Shown piece after piece: positions 46,833-55,762 of a stretch of DNA of 64,000 nt (position 1 is its first letter; each line of letters opens with the position of its first letter). The stretch spans positions 62,001 through 126,000 of the forward strand of contig NZ_SMRP01000004.1 in the NCBI RefSeq assembly GCF_004353915.1. Direction: 5' to 3'. The notes below the pieces were generated by a model. The model was not told the origin of the DNA, did not search any database, and saw only the letters and a list, made by a program, of their open reading frames with translations. This DNA is from Paraburkholderia silviterrae. Lineage in GTDB: Bacteria; Pseudomonadota; Gammaproteobacteria; Burkholderiales; Burkholderiaceae. The translations under genes were made by a program, and so were the position numbers.

Positions 46833-48341
46833 ATGGCAGACACGCCCCGCCCGTCCTCCGCGGCTGCGCGCGAGATCGCGGCGACTCGCGAGGCGCCCTC
46901 GCCCGTCGCGGCGCGGCTCGTGCCGTATGGCTTTGCGAGGAGCGGCCAGATCCTCGTCGCGCAGCAGCACGCCGACGGGCTCGAGGTGTGGATCAGCGAG
47001 CGCACCACGGGCGCGGCGATTGCCGAAGTCGCGCGCAATTTCGGGGCGTTCTCGCTCGTGCGCATTCCCGCGGACGAGCTCGCGCAAGCGATCAATCAGG
47101 CGTACGCGCGCCAGGACGGCAGCGCGGCGCAGGTGGTGGGCGAAGTGGAAGGCGAAGTCGATCTCTCGCGCCTGATGCAGGACATTCCCGAGGTGGAGGA
47201 CCTGCTCGAATCCGAAGACGACGCGCCGATCATCCGCATGATCAACGCGCTGCTCACGCAGGCCGCGCGCGAGCAGGCCTCGGACATTCACATCGAGCCG
47301 TTCGAGAATGCCTCGGTGGTGCGCTTTCGCGTGGATGGCACGCTGCGCGACGTGGTGCGCCCGAAAAAGGCGCTGCACGGCGCGCTGATCTCGCGCATCA
47401 AGATCATGGCGCAGCTCGACATCGCCGAGAAACGCCTGCCGCAGGACGGCCGCATTACGCTGCGCGTGGGCGGACGCCCCGTGGACGTGCGCGTTTCCAC
47501 GCTGCCCACCGGTCACGGCGAGCGCGCGGTGCTGCGTCTGCTGGAAAAGGACGCGCAGCGCCTGAATCTCGAAGCGCTCGGCATGGCCGCCGACACGCTC
47601 AAGCAGTTCGACCAGCTGATCGCCAAGCCGCACGGCATCGTGCTCGTGACGGGGCCGACCGGCTCGGGCAAGACCACTACGCTCTATGCGTCGATGTCGC
47701 GGCTGGAGACGGCCTCGACTAACATCATGACCGTCGAGGACCCGATCGAGTACGACCTCGCGGGCATCGGCCAGACCCAGGTGAACGAGCGCATCGGCAT
47801 GACGTTTGCGCGCGCGCTGCGCTCGATCCTGCGTCAGGACCCGGACATCATCATGATCGGCGAAATCCGCGACCTCGAAACCGCGCAGATCGCCGTGCAG
47901 GCCTCGCTCACGGGCCACCTCGTGCTCGCCACGCTGCACACCAACGACGCCGCTTCGGCGGTCACACGCCTGACCGACATGGGCGTGGAGCCTTATCTGC
48001 TCGCTTCGTCGCTGCTCGGCGTGCTCGCGCAGCGCCTCGTGCGGCAGCTGTGCCGCGTGTGCAAGGAAGAGCGCGTGGAGGACGACGGGCGCAAGCGCTG
48101 GCATCCGGTCGGCTGCGAGCGCTGCGGGCATTCGGGCTACTCGGGCCGTCGCGGCGTGTACGAGCTGCTGCTCATCGACGAGCCGATCCGCAACCTCATT
48201 CACCGCAACGCCGCCGACGCCGAGATCTTCACCGCGGGCCGCGCGCAGGGCATGCGCACGCTGCGCGAAGACGGCGAGCGCTGGCTCGACGCGGGCACGA
48301 GCTCGCTCGAAGAGGTGTTGCGCGTGACCGGCGGCACGTAA
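46833..48341 (+). CDS. gspE: Type II secretion ATPase GspE
   Basis: Cytoplasmic ATPase of 502 residues that powers pseudopilus assembly. Walker A GPTGSGKTTTLYAS, Asp box MTVEDPIEYDL, Walker B DPDIIMIGEIRD and His box GHLVLATLHTNDA are complete. The C-terminal tetracysteine zinc site CRVCKE and CERCGH is present. The ATG at 46833 is 2 bases after the gspD stop; an overlapping TTG at 46827 is an alternative. Confidence 0.95.
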   Translation: MADTPRPSSAAAREIAATREAPSPVAARLVPYGFARSGQILVAQQHADGLEVWISERTTGAAIAEVARNFGAFSLVRIPADELAQAINQAYARQDGSAAQVVGEVEGEVDLSRLMQDIPEVEDLLESEDDAPIIRMINALLTQAAREQASDIHIEPFENASVVRFRVDGTLRDVVRPKKALHGALISRIKIMAQLDIAEKRLPQDGRITLRVGGRPVDVRVSTLPTGHGERAVLRLLEKDAQRLNLEALGMAADTLKQFDQLIAKPHGIVLVTGPTGSGKTTTLYASMSRLETASTNIMTVEDPIEYDLAGIGQTQVNERIGMTFARALRSILRQDPDIIMIGEIRDLETAQIAVQASLTGHLVLATLHTNDAASAVTRLTDMGVEPYLLASSLLGVLAQRLVRQLCRVCKEERVEDDGRKRWHPVGCERCGHSGYSGRRGVYELLLIDEPIRNLIHRNAADAEIFTAGRAQGMRTLREDGERWLDAGTSSLEEVLRVTGGT

Positions 48342-48359
48342 CCGGGAGCGATCAGCACG

Positions 48360-49577
48360 ATGCCGGCATTCCGTTTCGAAGCGATCGACGCCGCGGGCAA
48401 GGCGCAAAAAGGCGTGCTCGACGCGGACAGCGCGCGCGGCGCGCGTGTGCAGCTGCGCGGCCAGGGCCTCACGCCGCTCGTGGTCGAGCCGGCCGCAACC
48501 CGCACGCGCGGTGCGCGCGCCCAGCGCCTCGCGCTCGGGCGGCGCCTCTCGCAGCGCGAGCAGGCGATTCTCACGCGCCAGCTCGCGAGCCTGCTGGTGG
48601 CGGGGCTGCCGCTTGGCGAGGCGCTCGCGGTGCTCACCGAGCAGGCCGAGCGCGACTACATCCGCGAGCTGATGGCCGCGATCCGCGCCGAAGTGCTGGG
48701 CGGCCATTCGCTCGCCAACGCGCTCTCGCAGCATCCGCGCGACTTTCCCGATATTTACCGCGCGCTCGTGGCGGCTGGCGAGCACACGGGCAAGCTCGGC
48801 ATCGTGCTCTCGCGTCTGGCCGACTACATCGAGCAGCGCAACGCGCTCAAGCAGAAGATCGTGCTGGCCTTCACCTACCCGACGATCGTCACGATCATCG
48901 CGTTCGGCATCGTCACGTTCTTGCTGAGCTATGTGGTGCCGCAGGTCGTGAACGTGTTTGCGAGCACGAAGCAGCAGTTGCCGTTTCTGACCATCGCGAT
49001 GATGGCGCTCTCGGGATTCGTGCGGCAATGGTGGTGGGCCGTGCTGATCGCGGTGGCAATCGTCGCGTGGATCGTGCGCGGGACCTTGCGCCGGCCCGGG
49101 CCGCGCCTGGCGTTCGACCGGTGGCTCCTCACGGCGCCGCTCGCGGGCAAGCTCGTGCGTGGCTACAACACGGTGCGCTTCGCGAGCACGCTCGGCATTC
49201 TGAGCGCGGCGGGCGTGCCGATCCTGCGCGCGCTGCAGGCGGCGGGCGAGACGCTCTCGAACCGCGCCATGCGCATGAACGTGGACGACGCCATCGTGCG
49301 CGTGCGCGAAGGCACGTCGCTCTCGCGCGCGCTAGGCAATACGAAGACGTTTCCGCCCGTGCTCGTGCACCTGATTCGCTCGGGCGAGGCGACCGGTGAC
49401 GTCACCACGATGCTCGACCGCGCCGCCGAAGGCGAGGCGCGCGAGCTCGAGCGGCGCACGATGTTTCTCACGAGCCTGCTCGAGCCGCTGCTGATTCTGG
49501 CGATGGGGGGCGTGGTGCTGGTGATCGTGCTCGCCGTGATGCTGCCGATCATCGAGCTGAACAACCTCGTGCAGTGA
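48360..49577 (+). CDS. gspF: Type II secretion inner-membrane protein GspF
   Basis: Polytopic platform protein of 405 residues with two duplicated T2SSF domains and three membrane segments (about 170-195, 220-240 and 375-400). The PilC/GspF hallmarks LTRQLASLLVAGLPLGEAL and FASTLGILSAAGVPILRALQ are clear. It begins MPAFRFEAIDAAGKAQKGVL, 18 bases after gspE. Last gene of gspDEF. Confidence 0.95.
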   Translation: MPAFRFEAIDAAGKAQKGVLDADSARGARVQLRGQGLTPLVVEPAATRTRGARAQRLALGRRLSQREQAILTRQLASLLVAGLPLGEALAVLTEQAERDYIRELMAAIRAEVLGGHSLANALSQHPRDFPDIYRALVAAGEHTGKLGIVLSRLADYIEQRNALKQKIVLAFTYPTIVTIIAFGIVTFLLSYVVPQVVNVFASTKQQLPFLTIAMMALSGFVRQWWWAVLIAVAIVAWIVRGTLRRPGPRLAFDRWLLTAPLAGKLVRGYNTVRFASTLGILSAAGVPILRALQAAGETLSNRAMRMNVDDAIVRVREGTSLSRALGNTKTFPPVLVHLIRSGEATGDVTTMLDRAAEGEARELERRTMFLTSLLEPLLILAMGGVVLVIVLAVMLPIIELNNLVQ

Positions 49578-49604
49578 GCGCAGCAGTGTGCTGTGCAGTG
49601 AAAA

Positions 49605-49633
49605 GCGCGGCGGCTTTTGGCGCCACGCCGCGC
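49605..49633. terminator. Hairpin between convergent gspF and gspC
   Basis: Perfect stem GCGCGGCG/CGCCGCGC with a 13-base loop. There is no strong T-run. The position between convergent genes supports a terminator. Confidence 0.45.
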
Positions 49634-49641
49634 GGTACGGA

Positions 49642-50055
49642 TCAGCGCACGTAGATGGTGGGGCCGGCGGTGTTGGCCGGCAGGAAGATTTCGGAGTGCA
49701 CGCCGTGGCGGTCGATGACGATCGAGCGGGCGCGCACTTCGGCGAGCGTCGCGTCCTGGCCGATGGGGCCGCCGAGCGAGATGGCTCGCGCCGGGTCGCC
49801 GCCTACGCTCACGATGGCCGCCGCGCCCTGCTGGAGCGCGAGGATGCCGAAAAGGTGGATGTCCTGCACGACGTTGTGCTCGAGCTTGCCGCCAAAGAGC
49901 GTGCCGGCCTCGGCGACCGAGACGGGTGCCTGGGCGGCGGCGGCCTGCACGGGAGCGGCGCGCGAGGCGGCGATTTCGAGCGTCCACCACGCAGCCGTGG
50001 CGCAGAACGCCGCGAACGCGGCGAGTGACAGAAGGCGAATTTGCAGTGGGTTCAT
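49642..50055 (-). CDS. gspC: Type II secretion protein GspC (short, inverted)
   Basis: Inner-membrane protein of 137 residues with one N-terminal membrane segment (LSLAAFAAFCATAAWWTLEI) and a homology region (LFGGKLEHNVVQDIHLFGIL, then GRSIVIDRHGVHSEIFLPA-like) that docks on the GspD N0 domain. The C-terminal PDZ or coiled-coil domain of the long enterobacterial forms is missing. It is read against the other gsp genes, between gspF and gspG. The ATG at 50055 has GGAG upstream. Confidence 0.85.
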   Translation of the reverse strand: MNPLQIRLLSLAAFAAFCATAAWWTLEIAASRAAPVQAAAAQAPVSVAEAGTLFGGKLEHNVVQDIHLFGILALQQGAAAIVSVGGDPARAISLGGPIGQDATLAEVRARSIVIDRHGVHSEIFLPANTAGPTIYVR

Positions 50056-50113
50056 GCGCTCCATTGTACGAAGTATTGTGGGCGTTTTGATGGCGCACAT
50101 TGGGTAAGCCACT

Positions 50114-50127
50114 CGGGTCTCGACCCG
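50114..50127. promoter_or_regulatory. Inverted repeat in the gspC-gspG divergent region
   Basis: CGGGTC-TC-GACCCG, perfect, about midway between the two starts. A TACAAT (50155-50160) to its right may be the gspG -10. Confidence 0.35.
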
Positions 50128-50258
50128 GTACTCAAGCGCGTCATCGTGTGACATTACAATGACCCGTCATGTGCGCGCGAACGGGGGTTCGCGCGCACAA
50201 CGATGCAGGGCGCACACCGGTGCGCCGCAACGATCATTCGCCAGGAGGGAAAGAACTC

Positions 50259-50738
50259 ATGTCCATATGGACCAACAGTCGTGAGCTACGCGGCCGCACC
50301 GAAATCGAGCGTCTGCGCGCACGTCGCCAGCGCGGCTTCACGCTGATCGAAATCATGGTCGTGATTGCGATCCTCGGCATTCTCGCGGCGCTGATCGTGC
50401 CGAAGATCATGAGCCGTCCCGATGAAGCGCGCCGCGTCGCCGCGCGTCAGGACATCGGCACGATCATGCAGGCGATGAAGCTCTACCGCCTCGACAATGG
50501 CCGCTACCCGAGCCAGGATCAGGGCCTGCAGGCGCTGGTGCAAAAGCCCACCACCGACCCGGTGCCGAACAACTGGAAGGATGGCGGCTATCTGGAGCGC
50601 CTGCCCAACGATCCGTGGGGCAATCCGTATCAGTATCTGAACCCGGGCGTGCACGGCGAGATCGACGTCTTCAGCTATGGCGCCGACGGCAAGCCCGGCG
50701 GCGAAGGCAACGACGCCGACATCGGGTCCTGGCAATAG
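50259..50738 (+). CDS. gspG: Type II secretion major pseudopilin GspG
   Basis: Major pseudopilin, 159 residues. The prepilin peptidase site [20 protein letters not shown] (cleaved between G and F, about residue 27) is followed by the C-terminal calcium-binding pseudopilin domain ([13 protein letters not shown], then [20 protein letters not shown]). The leader is long, about 27 residues. The ATG at 50259 follows GGAGGG at some distance. Confidence 0.96.
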   Translation: MSIWTNSRELRGRTEIERLRARRQRGFTLIEIMVVIAILGILAALIVPKIMSRPDEARRVAARQDIGTIMQAMKLYRLDNGRYPSQDQGLQALVQKPTTDPVPNNWKDGGYLERLPNDPWGNPYQYLNPGVHGEIDVFSYGADGKPGGEGNDADIGSWQ

Positions 50739-50760
50739 AGAACCGAGACCCTCCGGGGCC

Positions 50761-50783
50761 GGCCGCCGCGTGAAACGGCGGCC
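50761..50783 (+). promoter_or_regulatory. Stem-loop after gspG
   Basis: Perfect 8-base-pair stem GGCCGCCG/CGGCGGCC with a 7-base loop, 23 bases after the gspG stop and before gspH. There is no T-run. It may limit read-through or protect the abundant gspG message. Confidence 0.5.
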
Positions 50784-50861
50784 CTGTGCCCGGTCCTGCG
50801 CTTGATTGAGCCGCCCGCGCCTCGTTTCCCGTTCATCTCCAGCTTCGCGTTCCCCAGCCCC

Positions 50862-51383
50862 ATGCACGCCCGCCCCTTCCGCTGTCGCGACCGTACGCCG
50901 ATGCGCACCGCGCAAGCGGCGCGCGTGCGTTCGGCGGGCTTCACGCTGCTGGAAATGCTGGTCGTGTTGATGATCGCCGGGCTGCTGGTGTCGCTCGCCT
51001 CGCTCTCGCTCACGCGCAATCCGCGCACCGATCTGAACGAAGAGGCGCAGCGCCTTGCGTTGCTGTTCGAATCCGCCGGCGACGAGGCGCAGGTGCGTGC
51101 GCGCCCCATCGCATGGCAGCCCGTCGAGGGCGGATTTCGCTTCGATGTGCATACCGAGGACGGCTGGCGCCCGCTGCGCGACGACCTGCTCGGCCCGCGC
51201 AAGTGGGAAGGCGGCGTGACGGGCGTATCGATCACCTACCCCGGCGGCGACGACGACCTGCATGCGAACCGTGTCGTGTTCGGCACCGAGGCCGTCGAGC
51301 AGCCGGTCGAAATCACGCTGTTCTCCGCGGCGGGCCGCGCCACCATCGTCGGTACCGGCACGGGCCGGTTTGAGGTCCGCTGA
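50862..51383 (+). CDS. gspH: Type II secretion minor pseudopilin GspH
   Basis: Minor pseudopilin of 173 residues with prepilin site RSAGFTLLEMLVVLMIAG, then the GspH globular domain (RNPRTDLNEEAQRLALLFE). It helps form the pseudopilus tip. The start is uncertain: ATG at 50862 gives a long leader and ATG at 50901 a shorter one. Followed by gspI after one base. Confidence 0.88.
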   Translation: MHARPFRCRDRTPMRTAQAARVRSAGFTLLEMLVVLMIAGLLVSLASLSLTRNPRTDLNEEAQRLALLFESAGDEAQVRARPIAWQPVEGGFRFDVHTEDGWRPLRDDLLGPRKWEGGVTGVSITYPGGDDDLHANRVVFGTEAVEQPVEITLFSAAGRATIVGTGTGRFEVR

Positions 51384-51384
51384 G

Positions 51385-51831
51385 ATGCGCCAGGTCCCCC
51401 GTTGCGCCGCCCGCTCCCCCGCCTGGCACCGCGTGCGCCGGCAGCCGCCTCGCCGCGCCGCGACACGCGGCTTCACCATGATCGAGGTGCTGGTTGCGCT
51501 CGCCATCGTGGCGATCGCGCTTGCGGCTTCGCTGCGCGCCGTGGGCAACCTCGCGGCGAGCGAGGCCGAACTGCACGACCGCCTGCTCGCGGGCTGGAGC
51601 GCCGACAACGCGCTCGCGCAGCTGCGTCTCGCGCATGCTTGGCCCGAGCTCGGCCAGCAAAGCTTCGACTGCTCGCAGGGCAACCTGCAGCTCGTCTGCA
51701 CGCAGCACGTCACGGCCACGCCCAATCCCGTCTTCCGCCGCGTGGAGGTCTCGGTGACGACACCGGGCCGCAACGGCAATCTCGCGCAACTCGTCACGGT
51801 GCTCGGCAATGAGACGAACCGGTCGCTGTGA
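51385..51831 (+). CDS. gspI: Type II secretion minor pseudopilin GspI
   Basis: Minor pseudopilin of 148 residues. Prepilin site ATRGFTMIEVLVALAIVAIA, and GspI-type NLAASEAELHDRLLAGWSAD follows. The ATG at 51385 is one base after the gspH stop. It is thought to start assembly of the tip complex with GspJ and GspK. Confidence 0.9.
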   Translation: MRQVPRCAARSPAWHRVRRQPPRRAATRGFTMIEVLVALAIVAIALAASLRAVGNLAASEAELHDRLLAGWSADNALAQLRLAHAWPELGQQSFDCSQGNLQLVCTQHVTATPNPVFRRVEVSVTTPGRNGNLAQLVTVLGNETNRSL

Positions 51832-51838
51832 GTTTTCG

Positions 51839-52561
51839 ATGAGCGCAAAGCGCGTGCCTCTCGCGCGGCGGCCTGCGTGTCGCGCGCGGCACGCCGTGCC
51901 CGGCGCTTCGCGCGCGCGCCGTGCCGCCGGTTTCACGCTGATCGAGCTGCTCGTCGCCATCGCGATTCTCGCCGTGGTCGCAATCTTGTCCTGGCGCGGC
52001 CTCGACCAGATCGTGCGCGGCCGCGACATCGTCACGCGCTCGATGGCCGAAGAGCGCGTGTTCGCGCAGATGTTCGACCAGATGCGCATCGACGCGCGCC
52101 AGGCCGTCAGCGACGACGAAGCGGGCGCACCCGCGGTCTCCGTCGACGGCGGCGCGCTGCAGATCGTGCGCGCTTTCGCCGTGCCGCCCGGCGCGCCGCC
52201 GCGCCTGCAGGTGGTGCGCTACCGCGTGAGCAACGGCCAGGTGGTGCGCTACGCGTCGCCGCCGCTCGCCAACCTCGGGGAGTTGCGGCGCGCGTTGCGC
52301 GGCGGCGAGAGCAGCACGTGGAGCGCGTTGCCGATGATGCAGGGCGTGGGCGCAATCGATGCGCGGCTCTATGTGCCGAAGGAAGGCTGGACCTCGAACA
52401 TGGACGCGGTGCGCCAACAGATCGCGGCGAGCGCCGACAGCGTGAAGGTGCCGCAACTCGGCAATGCACCCGTGCCGCGCGCGGTGACGGGGCTCGAGGT
52501 GAGCGTGGGCGCCAGCTCGCTCGCCAGGCCGGTCACGCGCGTCTTTCTCGTGGGGGAGTGA
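51839..52561 (+). CDS. gspJ: Type II secretion minor pseudopilin GspJ
   Basis: Minor pseudopilin of 240 residues. Prepilin site RAAGFTLIELLVAIAILAVV near residue 31, and the GspJ globular domain follows (LSWRGLDQIVRGRDIVTRSM). The ATG at 51839 is 7 bases after the gspI stop. Part of the IJK tip. Confidence 0.9.
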   Translation: MSAKRVPLARRPACRARHAVPGASRARRAAGFTLIELLVAIAILAVVAILSWRGLDQIVRGRDIVTRSMAEERVFAQMFDQMRIDARQAVSDDEAGAPAVSVDGGALQIVRAFAVPPGAPPRLQVVRYRVSNGQVVRYASPPLANLGELRRALRGGESSTWSALPMMQGVGAIDARLYVPKEGWTSNMDAVRQQIAASADSVKVPQLGNAPVPRAVTGLEVSVGASSLARPVTRVFLVGE

Positions 52562-52563
52562 GC

Positions 52564-53730
52564 GTGCGCCGACATCGACATTCCCGCTCCCTTGCCCGCA
52601 CGGCCGCTCGCACCGCCGCGCGCCGCCGTCCGCAGCGCGGCGCGGCGATCATCAGCGCGCTGCTGGTGGCCGCGCTTGCCGCGATTCTCGTCTCGGGCAT
52701 GCTGTGGCGCCAGCAGGTGCAGGTGCGCCGCATCGAAAATCAGCGGCTGCTCGCGCAGGGGCAATGGATCGCGCGCGCCGCGCTCGACTGGACACGCCTC
52801 GTGCTGCGCTCCGAAGCCGATACCGCGCCAGGCATCACCTACCTGGGCGGCGCGTGGGGCATGCCGGTCGCGAAGACGCGCCTTTCGGACTTTCTCGGCC
52901 AGATCGGCGAGACGCGCGCGCAACAAGGCGCCGACACCTGGCTCTCCGGCTCCATCGAGGACGCCCAGGCGCGCTTCAATCTGCGCAATCTCGTGTCGGC
53001 GTCCGCGCCCGGCGCGCTGCAACTCAATCTCACGCAGATCGAGGCGTTCGCACGCCTCTTGCAGCTGCTCGGCCTCAACGGCCAGCTCGCGAAGAACACC
53101 GCCGTTTATCTGCGCTCGGGGCTCGCCCACTCGGTCACGCGCTTTCAGACCGGCACCACGCCGACGGGCGCCACCGGCACGGCCTCGAACACGGCTAACA
53201 CGTCGAACACGTCGAGCACGCAGCAGCTCGTGGGCGGCGCGGGGGGCGGTGCGAACTTCACCGACAACCCCGGCCTTTCCGACGCCGATACCAACAGCGC
53301 CGTCGCACCCCTGCTCATGACGAGCGTCGATTCCCTGCTCGACGTGCCGGGTTTCACACCCGACACCGTCGCGCGTCTGCGGCCCTTCGTGACGATCCTG
53401 CCCACCACGACGCCCGTGAACATGAACACGGCCAGCGCCGAGGTGATTGCGGCGATCGTGCCGGGCATGAGCCTCTCGAGTGCGCAAGCCTTCGTGGCGC
53501 GGCGCCAGACGGTGTTTTTCCATAACCTCGCCGACGTGCAGCTCGCGCTGCAAGGCGCCGGAACTCCACAGAGCAGCGTCGATTCGACGCTCTGCGACGT
53601 CAATACGAGCTATTTTCTGGTCCATGGGCGCGTGCAGCACGAGCGCGCCGTCGTGGACCGGATGACGCTCGTGTGGCGCGACCCGCTCACCCATACGACG
53701 CGCATCGTGCGCGTGCGCGACGAACCATGA
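52564..53730 (+). CDS. gspK: Type II secretion protein GspK
   Basis: Large minor pseudopilin of 388 residues. The prepilin-like site is RGAAIISALLVAALAAILVS, lacking the usual Glu at position 5, as is normal for GspK. SAM-like helix domains follow (LLDVPGFTPDTVARLRPFV; NMNTASAEVIAAIVPG). A Thr/Ser/Asn-rich loop lies near residues 200-225. The start is a GTG at 52564, 2 bases after gspJ; no ATG fits. Confidence 0.9.
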   Translation: MRRHRHSRSLARTAARTAARRRPQRGAAIISALLVAALAAILVSGMLWRQQVQVRRIENQRLLAQGQWIARAALDWTRLVLRSEADTAPGITYLGGAWGMPVAKTRLSDFLGQIGETRAQQGADTWLSGSIEDAQARFNLRNLVSASAPGALQLNLTQIEAFARLLQLLGLNGQLAKNTAVYLRSGLAHSVTRFQTGTTPTGATGTASNTANTSNTSSTQQLVGGAGGGANFTDNPGLSDADTNSAVAPLLMTSVDSLLDVPGFTPDTVARLRPFVTILPTTTPVNMNTASAEVIAAIVPGMSLSSAQAFVARRQTVFFHNLADVQLALQGAGTPQSSVDSTLCDVNTSYFLVHGRVQHERAVVDRMTLVWRDPLTHTTRIVRVRDEP

Positions 53731-53764
53731 AACCGTACCCGTCCCACATCGAAAAGAGGTGCGT

Positions 53765-55207
53765 TTGAGCACGCTGATCGTCCTGATGCCGCCGCGCGAT
53801 CCGGCGGTCCACTCGCAGGAATGGCAGTTGCCGGAGCTGCCGTTCGTGCTGCTCGACAAGGCGGGCCAGACGCAGCGCGCGGGCCGCGCGGCGCTCGGTC
53901 TCTTGCCGAAAGCATCCGCCACCGTGCTGCTGATCGCCGCGCGCGACCTGCTCACGGTCGCCGCCGCGGTGCCGCCGCTCAAAGGGCCGCGGCTGCGACA
54001 GGCGCTGCCGAATGTCGTCGAGGATCATCTGATCCAGGATCCGCAGACCTGCCATCTCGCGCTGGATCCCGCGCGCCTGCCCGACGGGAAGCAGACCGTC
54101 GCGGCCATCGACCGCGGCTGGTTCCGCTTCCTCGTCGAAGCTTTCACGGGCGCGGGGCACCGCAACCTGCGCGCAGTGCCGGTGGCGTGCTGCCTGCCCG
54201 TCCCCGTCCCCGTCGCCCAGGGGGAAGCCGGCGCCGCGGTGGCAGCAGCCACGCAAGCCGGCGCGGGCGCCGCCGACGCGCATGCGGGCAAGCCCGCCGG
54301 AGCGGCCGGTCCGGCCGAAGCGGCCGGCTCCGCTGAAGCTGCCGGCAGCACCGGTGTCCCGGTGACAGCCTGCGTATTCGGCCCGGTCATGTCGACGGCG
54401 CCGGCGCTGTTGCCGGACATGGCAACGCCCACGGCCAGCACCGTTGCAACGGCGCTGGGCGCGCTGCTCGAGCTCACGATCGTGCGCGGCCCATCGGCGG
54501 AGGGCTTCGCGGTGCCGGCGGCGAGTCTCGCCGCGACCGTCGAGGCGCTGGCCGGCGACGCGAGCGTCACGCGCTATGTCCTGACCGGCGTGCCGGGCGA
54601 GCCCGCGAGCGCCGCCGAGAAGGCCGCGCTCGCTGCCACGCTGCCCGGCGCACAGCCGCTCGGCTTCGAGACGCTCGCGAGGCGTGCGCTCGCGTGCAAA
54701 TTCGACCTCTGCCAGTTCGAGTTCGCGGTGCAGCCGTGGCGACTCGACCGCGCGACGCTGCGCCGGCTGCGCGTGCCCATTGCGCTGGTGGCGGCCTCGC
54801 TCGTGGTGGCGATCGTTGGCGCGAACGTGCAGTGGCTGATGCTTGCGCGTCAGCGCGACGCCATCAACACGCAGATGACCGAATTGCTGCTCAACGCCTT
54901 CCCGAAGACCACCGTGGTGCTCGATCCCGCCGGGCAGATGTCGCGCCAGCTTTCGCAACTGCGCGTGGCCGCGGGCGAGCCCTCGCCCGACGACTTCCTC
55001 GTGCTCGCGGACGGCCTCGCACGCTCGCTCGGGCCCGTGCCTTTGAACGGGATTGCGGCGCTCGACTATCACGACCGGCGCCTCGACGTGACCTTCAAGC
55101 CGGGCGTCAATGTCGACGCCGACCTCAACAAGCGCCTCGCGCGCAATGGCCTTGCGGGCACGCAGGACAGCAGCAGCGGCAAATGGACGATCAGGAGCGC
55201 ATCGTGA
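53765..55207 (+). CDS. gspL: Type II secretion protein GspL
   Basis: Inner-membrane protein of 480 residues that links the ATPase GspE to GspM. The N-terminal cytoplasmic actin-like domain (STLIVLMPPRDPAVHSQEWQ) is interrupted near residues 160-205 by an alanine/glycine-rich insertion (AGAADAHAGKPAG, EAAGSAEAAGS). One membrane helix (IALVAASLVVAIVGANVQWL) precedes the periplasmic ferredoxin-like domain. The TTG at 53765, with AGAGG five bases upstream, is the best start; GTG at 53759 overlaps that site. Confidence 0.88.
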   Translation: MSTLIVLMPPRDPAVHSQEWQLPELPFVLLDKAGQTQRAGRAALGLLPKASATVLLIAARDLLTVAAAVPPLKGPRLRQALPNVVEDHLIQDPQTCHLALDPARLPDGKQTVAAIDRGWFRFLVEAFTGAGHRNLRAVPVACCLPVPVPVAQGEAGAAVAAATQAGAGAADAHAGKPAGAAGPAEAAGSAEAAGSTGVPVTACVFGPVMSTAPALLPDMATPTASTVATALGALLELTIVRGPSAEGFAVPAASLAATVEALAGDASVTRYVLTGVPGEPASAAEKAALAATLPGAQPLGFETLARRALACKFDLCQFEFAVQPWRLDRATLRRLRVPIALVAASLVVAIVGANVQWLMLARQRDAINTQMTELLLNAFPKTTVVLDPAGQMSRQLSQLRVAAGEPSPDDFLVLADGLARSLGPVPLNGIAALDYHDRRLDVTFKPGVNVDADLNKRLARNGLAGTQDSSSGKWTIRSAS

Positions 55208-55734
55208 AGACATCGGGTTCGAGCGGCGCATGGGCTCAGGCTCTGAGCGAGCAGTGGAGCAACTTCTGGGAGGGGCGCACGGCGCGCGAACAAGTGCTCC
55301 TGACGTGGGGCGGTGCGCTGCTGGCTGTGGCGATCGGCTATTCGGTGCTGTGGCAGCCGGCGGCGGACGGCCGCGCGCGTCTGCGCGAGAGCCTTCCCGC
55401 GCTGCAGCGAGGGCTCGCGCAGATGACCGCGCAGGCCGACGAGGCCCGCGCGCTCGCGGGCGCGGCGGCGAGCGTGGCGCCGGGTGGCCAGGCGCTCAAG
55501 GACGCGCTCACCGCTTCGCTCTCCGACCACGGCATGCCGGCCGCGCAGGTCCAGTTGATCGGCACGACGGCGCAGGTACAGATGAAGAATGCGTCGTTCC
55601 CTGCCTGGTCGGCCTGGCTCGACGACGTGCGCAAGCAGTACAAGGTGCAGGTGGTCGAGGCGCACATCACGGCGCTCAAGGCCGACGGTCAGGTCGATTT
55701 GACCGCGTCGCTGCAGCCGGCGAACGCGCGTTGA
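55204..55734 (+). CDS. gspM: Type II secretion protein GspM
   Basis: Inner-membrane protein of 176 residues. One N-terminal membrane segment (VLLTWGGALLAVAIGYSVLW) and a periplasmic domain that pairs with GspL. The start is GTG at 55204, overlapping the gspL stop (GTGA). Confidence 0.9.
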   Translation: MKTSGSSGAWAQALSEQWSNFWEGRTAREQVLLTWGGALLAVAIGYSVLWQPAADGRARLRESLPALQRGLAQMTAQADEARALAGAAASVAPGGQALKDALTASLSDHGMPAAQVQLIGTTAQVQMKNASFPAWSAWLDDVRKQYKVQVVEAHITALKADGQVDLTASLQPANAR

Positions 55735-55762
55735 GCGCGGGCAGCGACAGGAGATCCTTAGC

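Noticed and set aside
46755..49028. Minus-strand open frame of 757 codons opposite gspE-gspF
   Set aside because: An antisense shadow of GC-rich coding DNA; the plus strand clearly encodes GspE and GspF.
52369..53982. Minus-strand open frame opposite gspJ-gspK-gspL
   Set aside because: Antisense shadow; the plus-strand gene order and prepilin motifs are conclusive.
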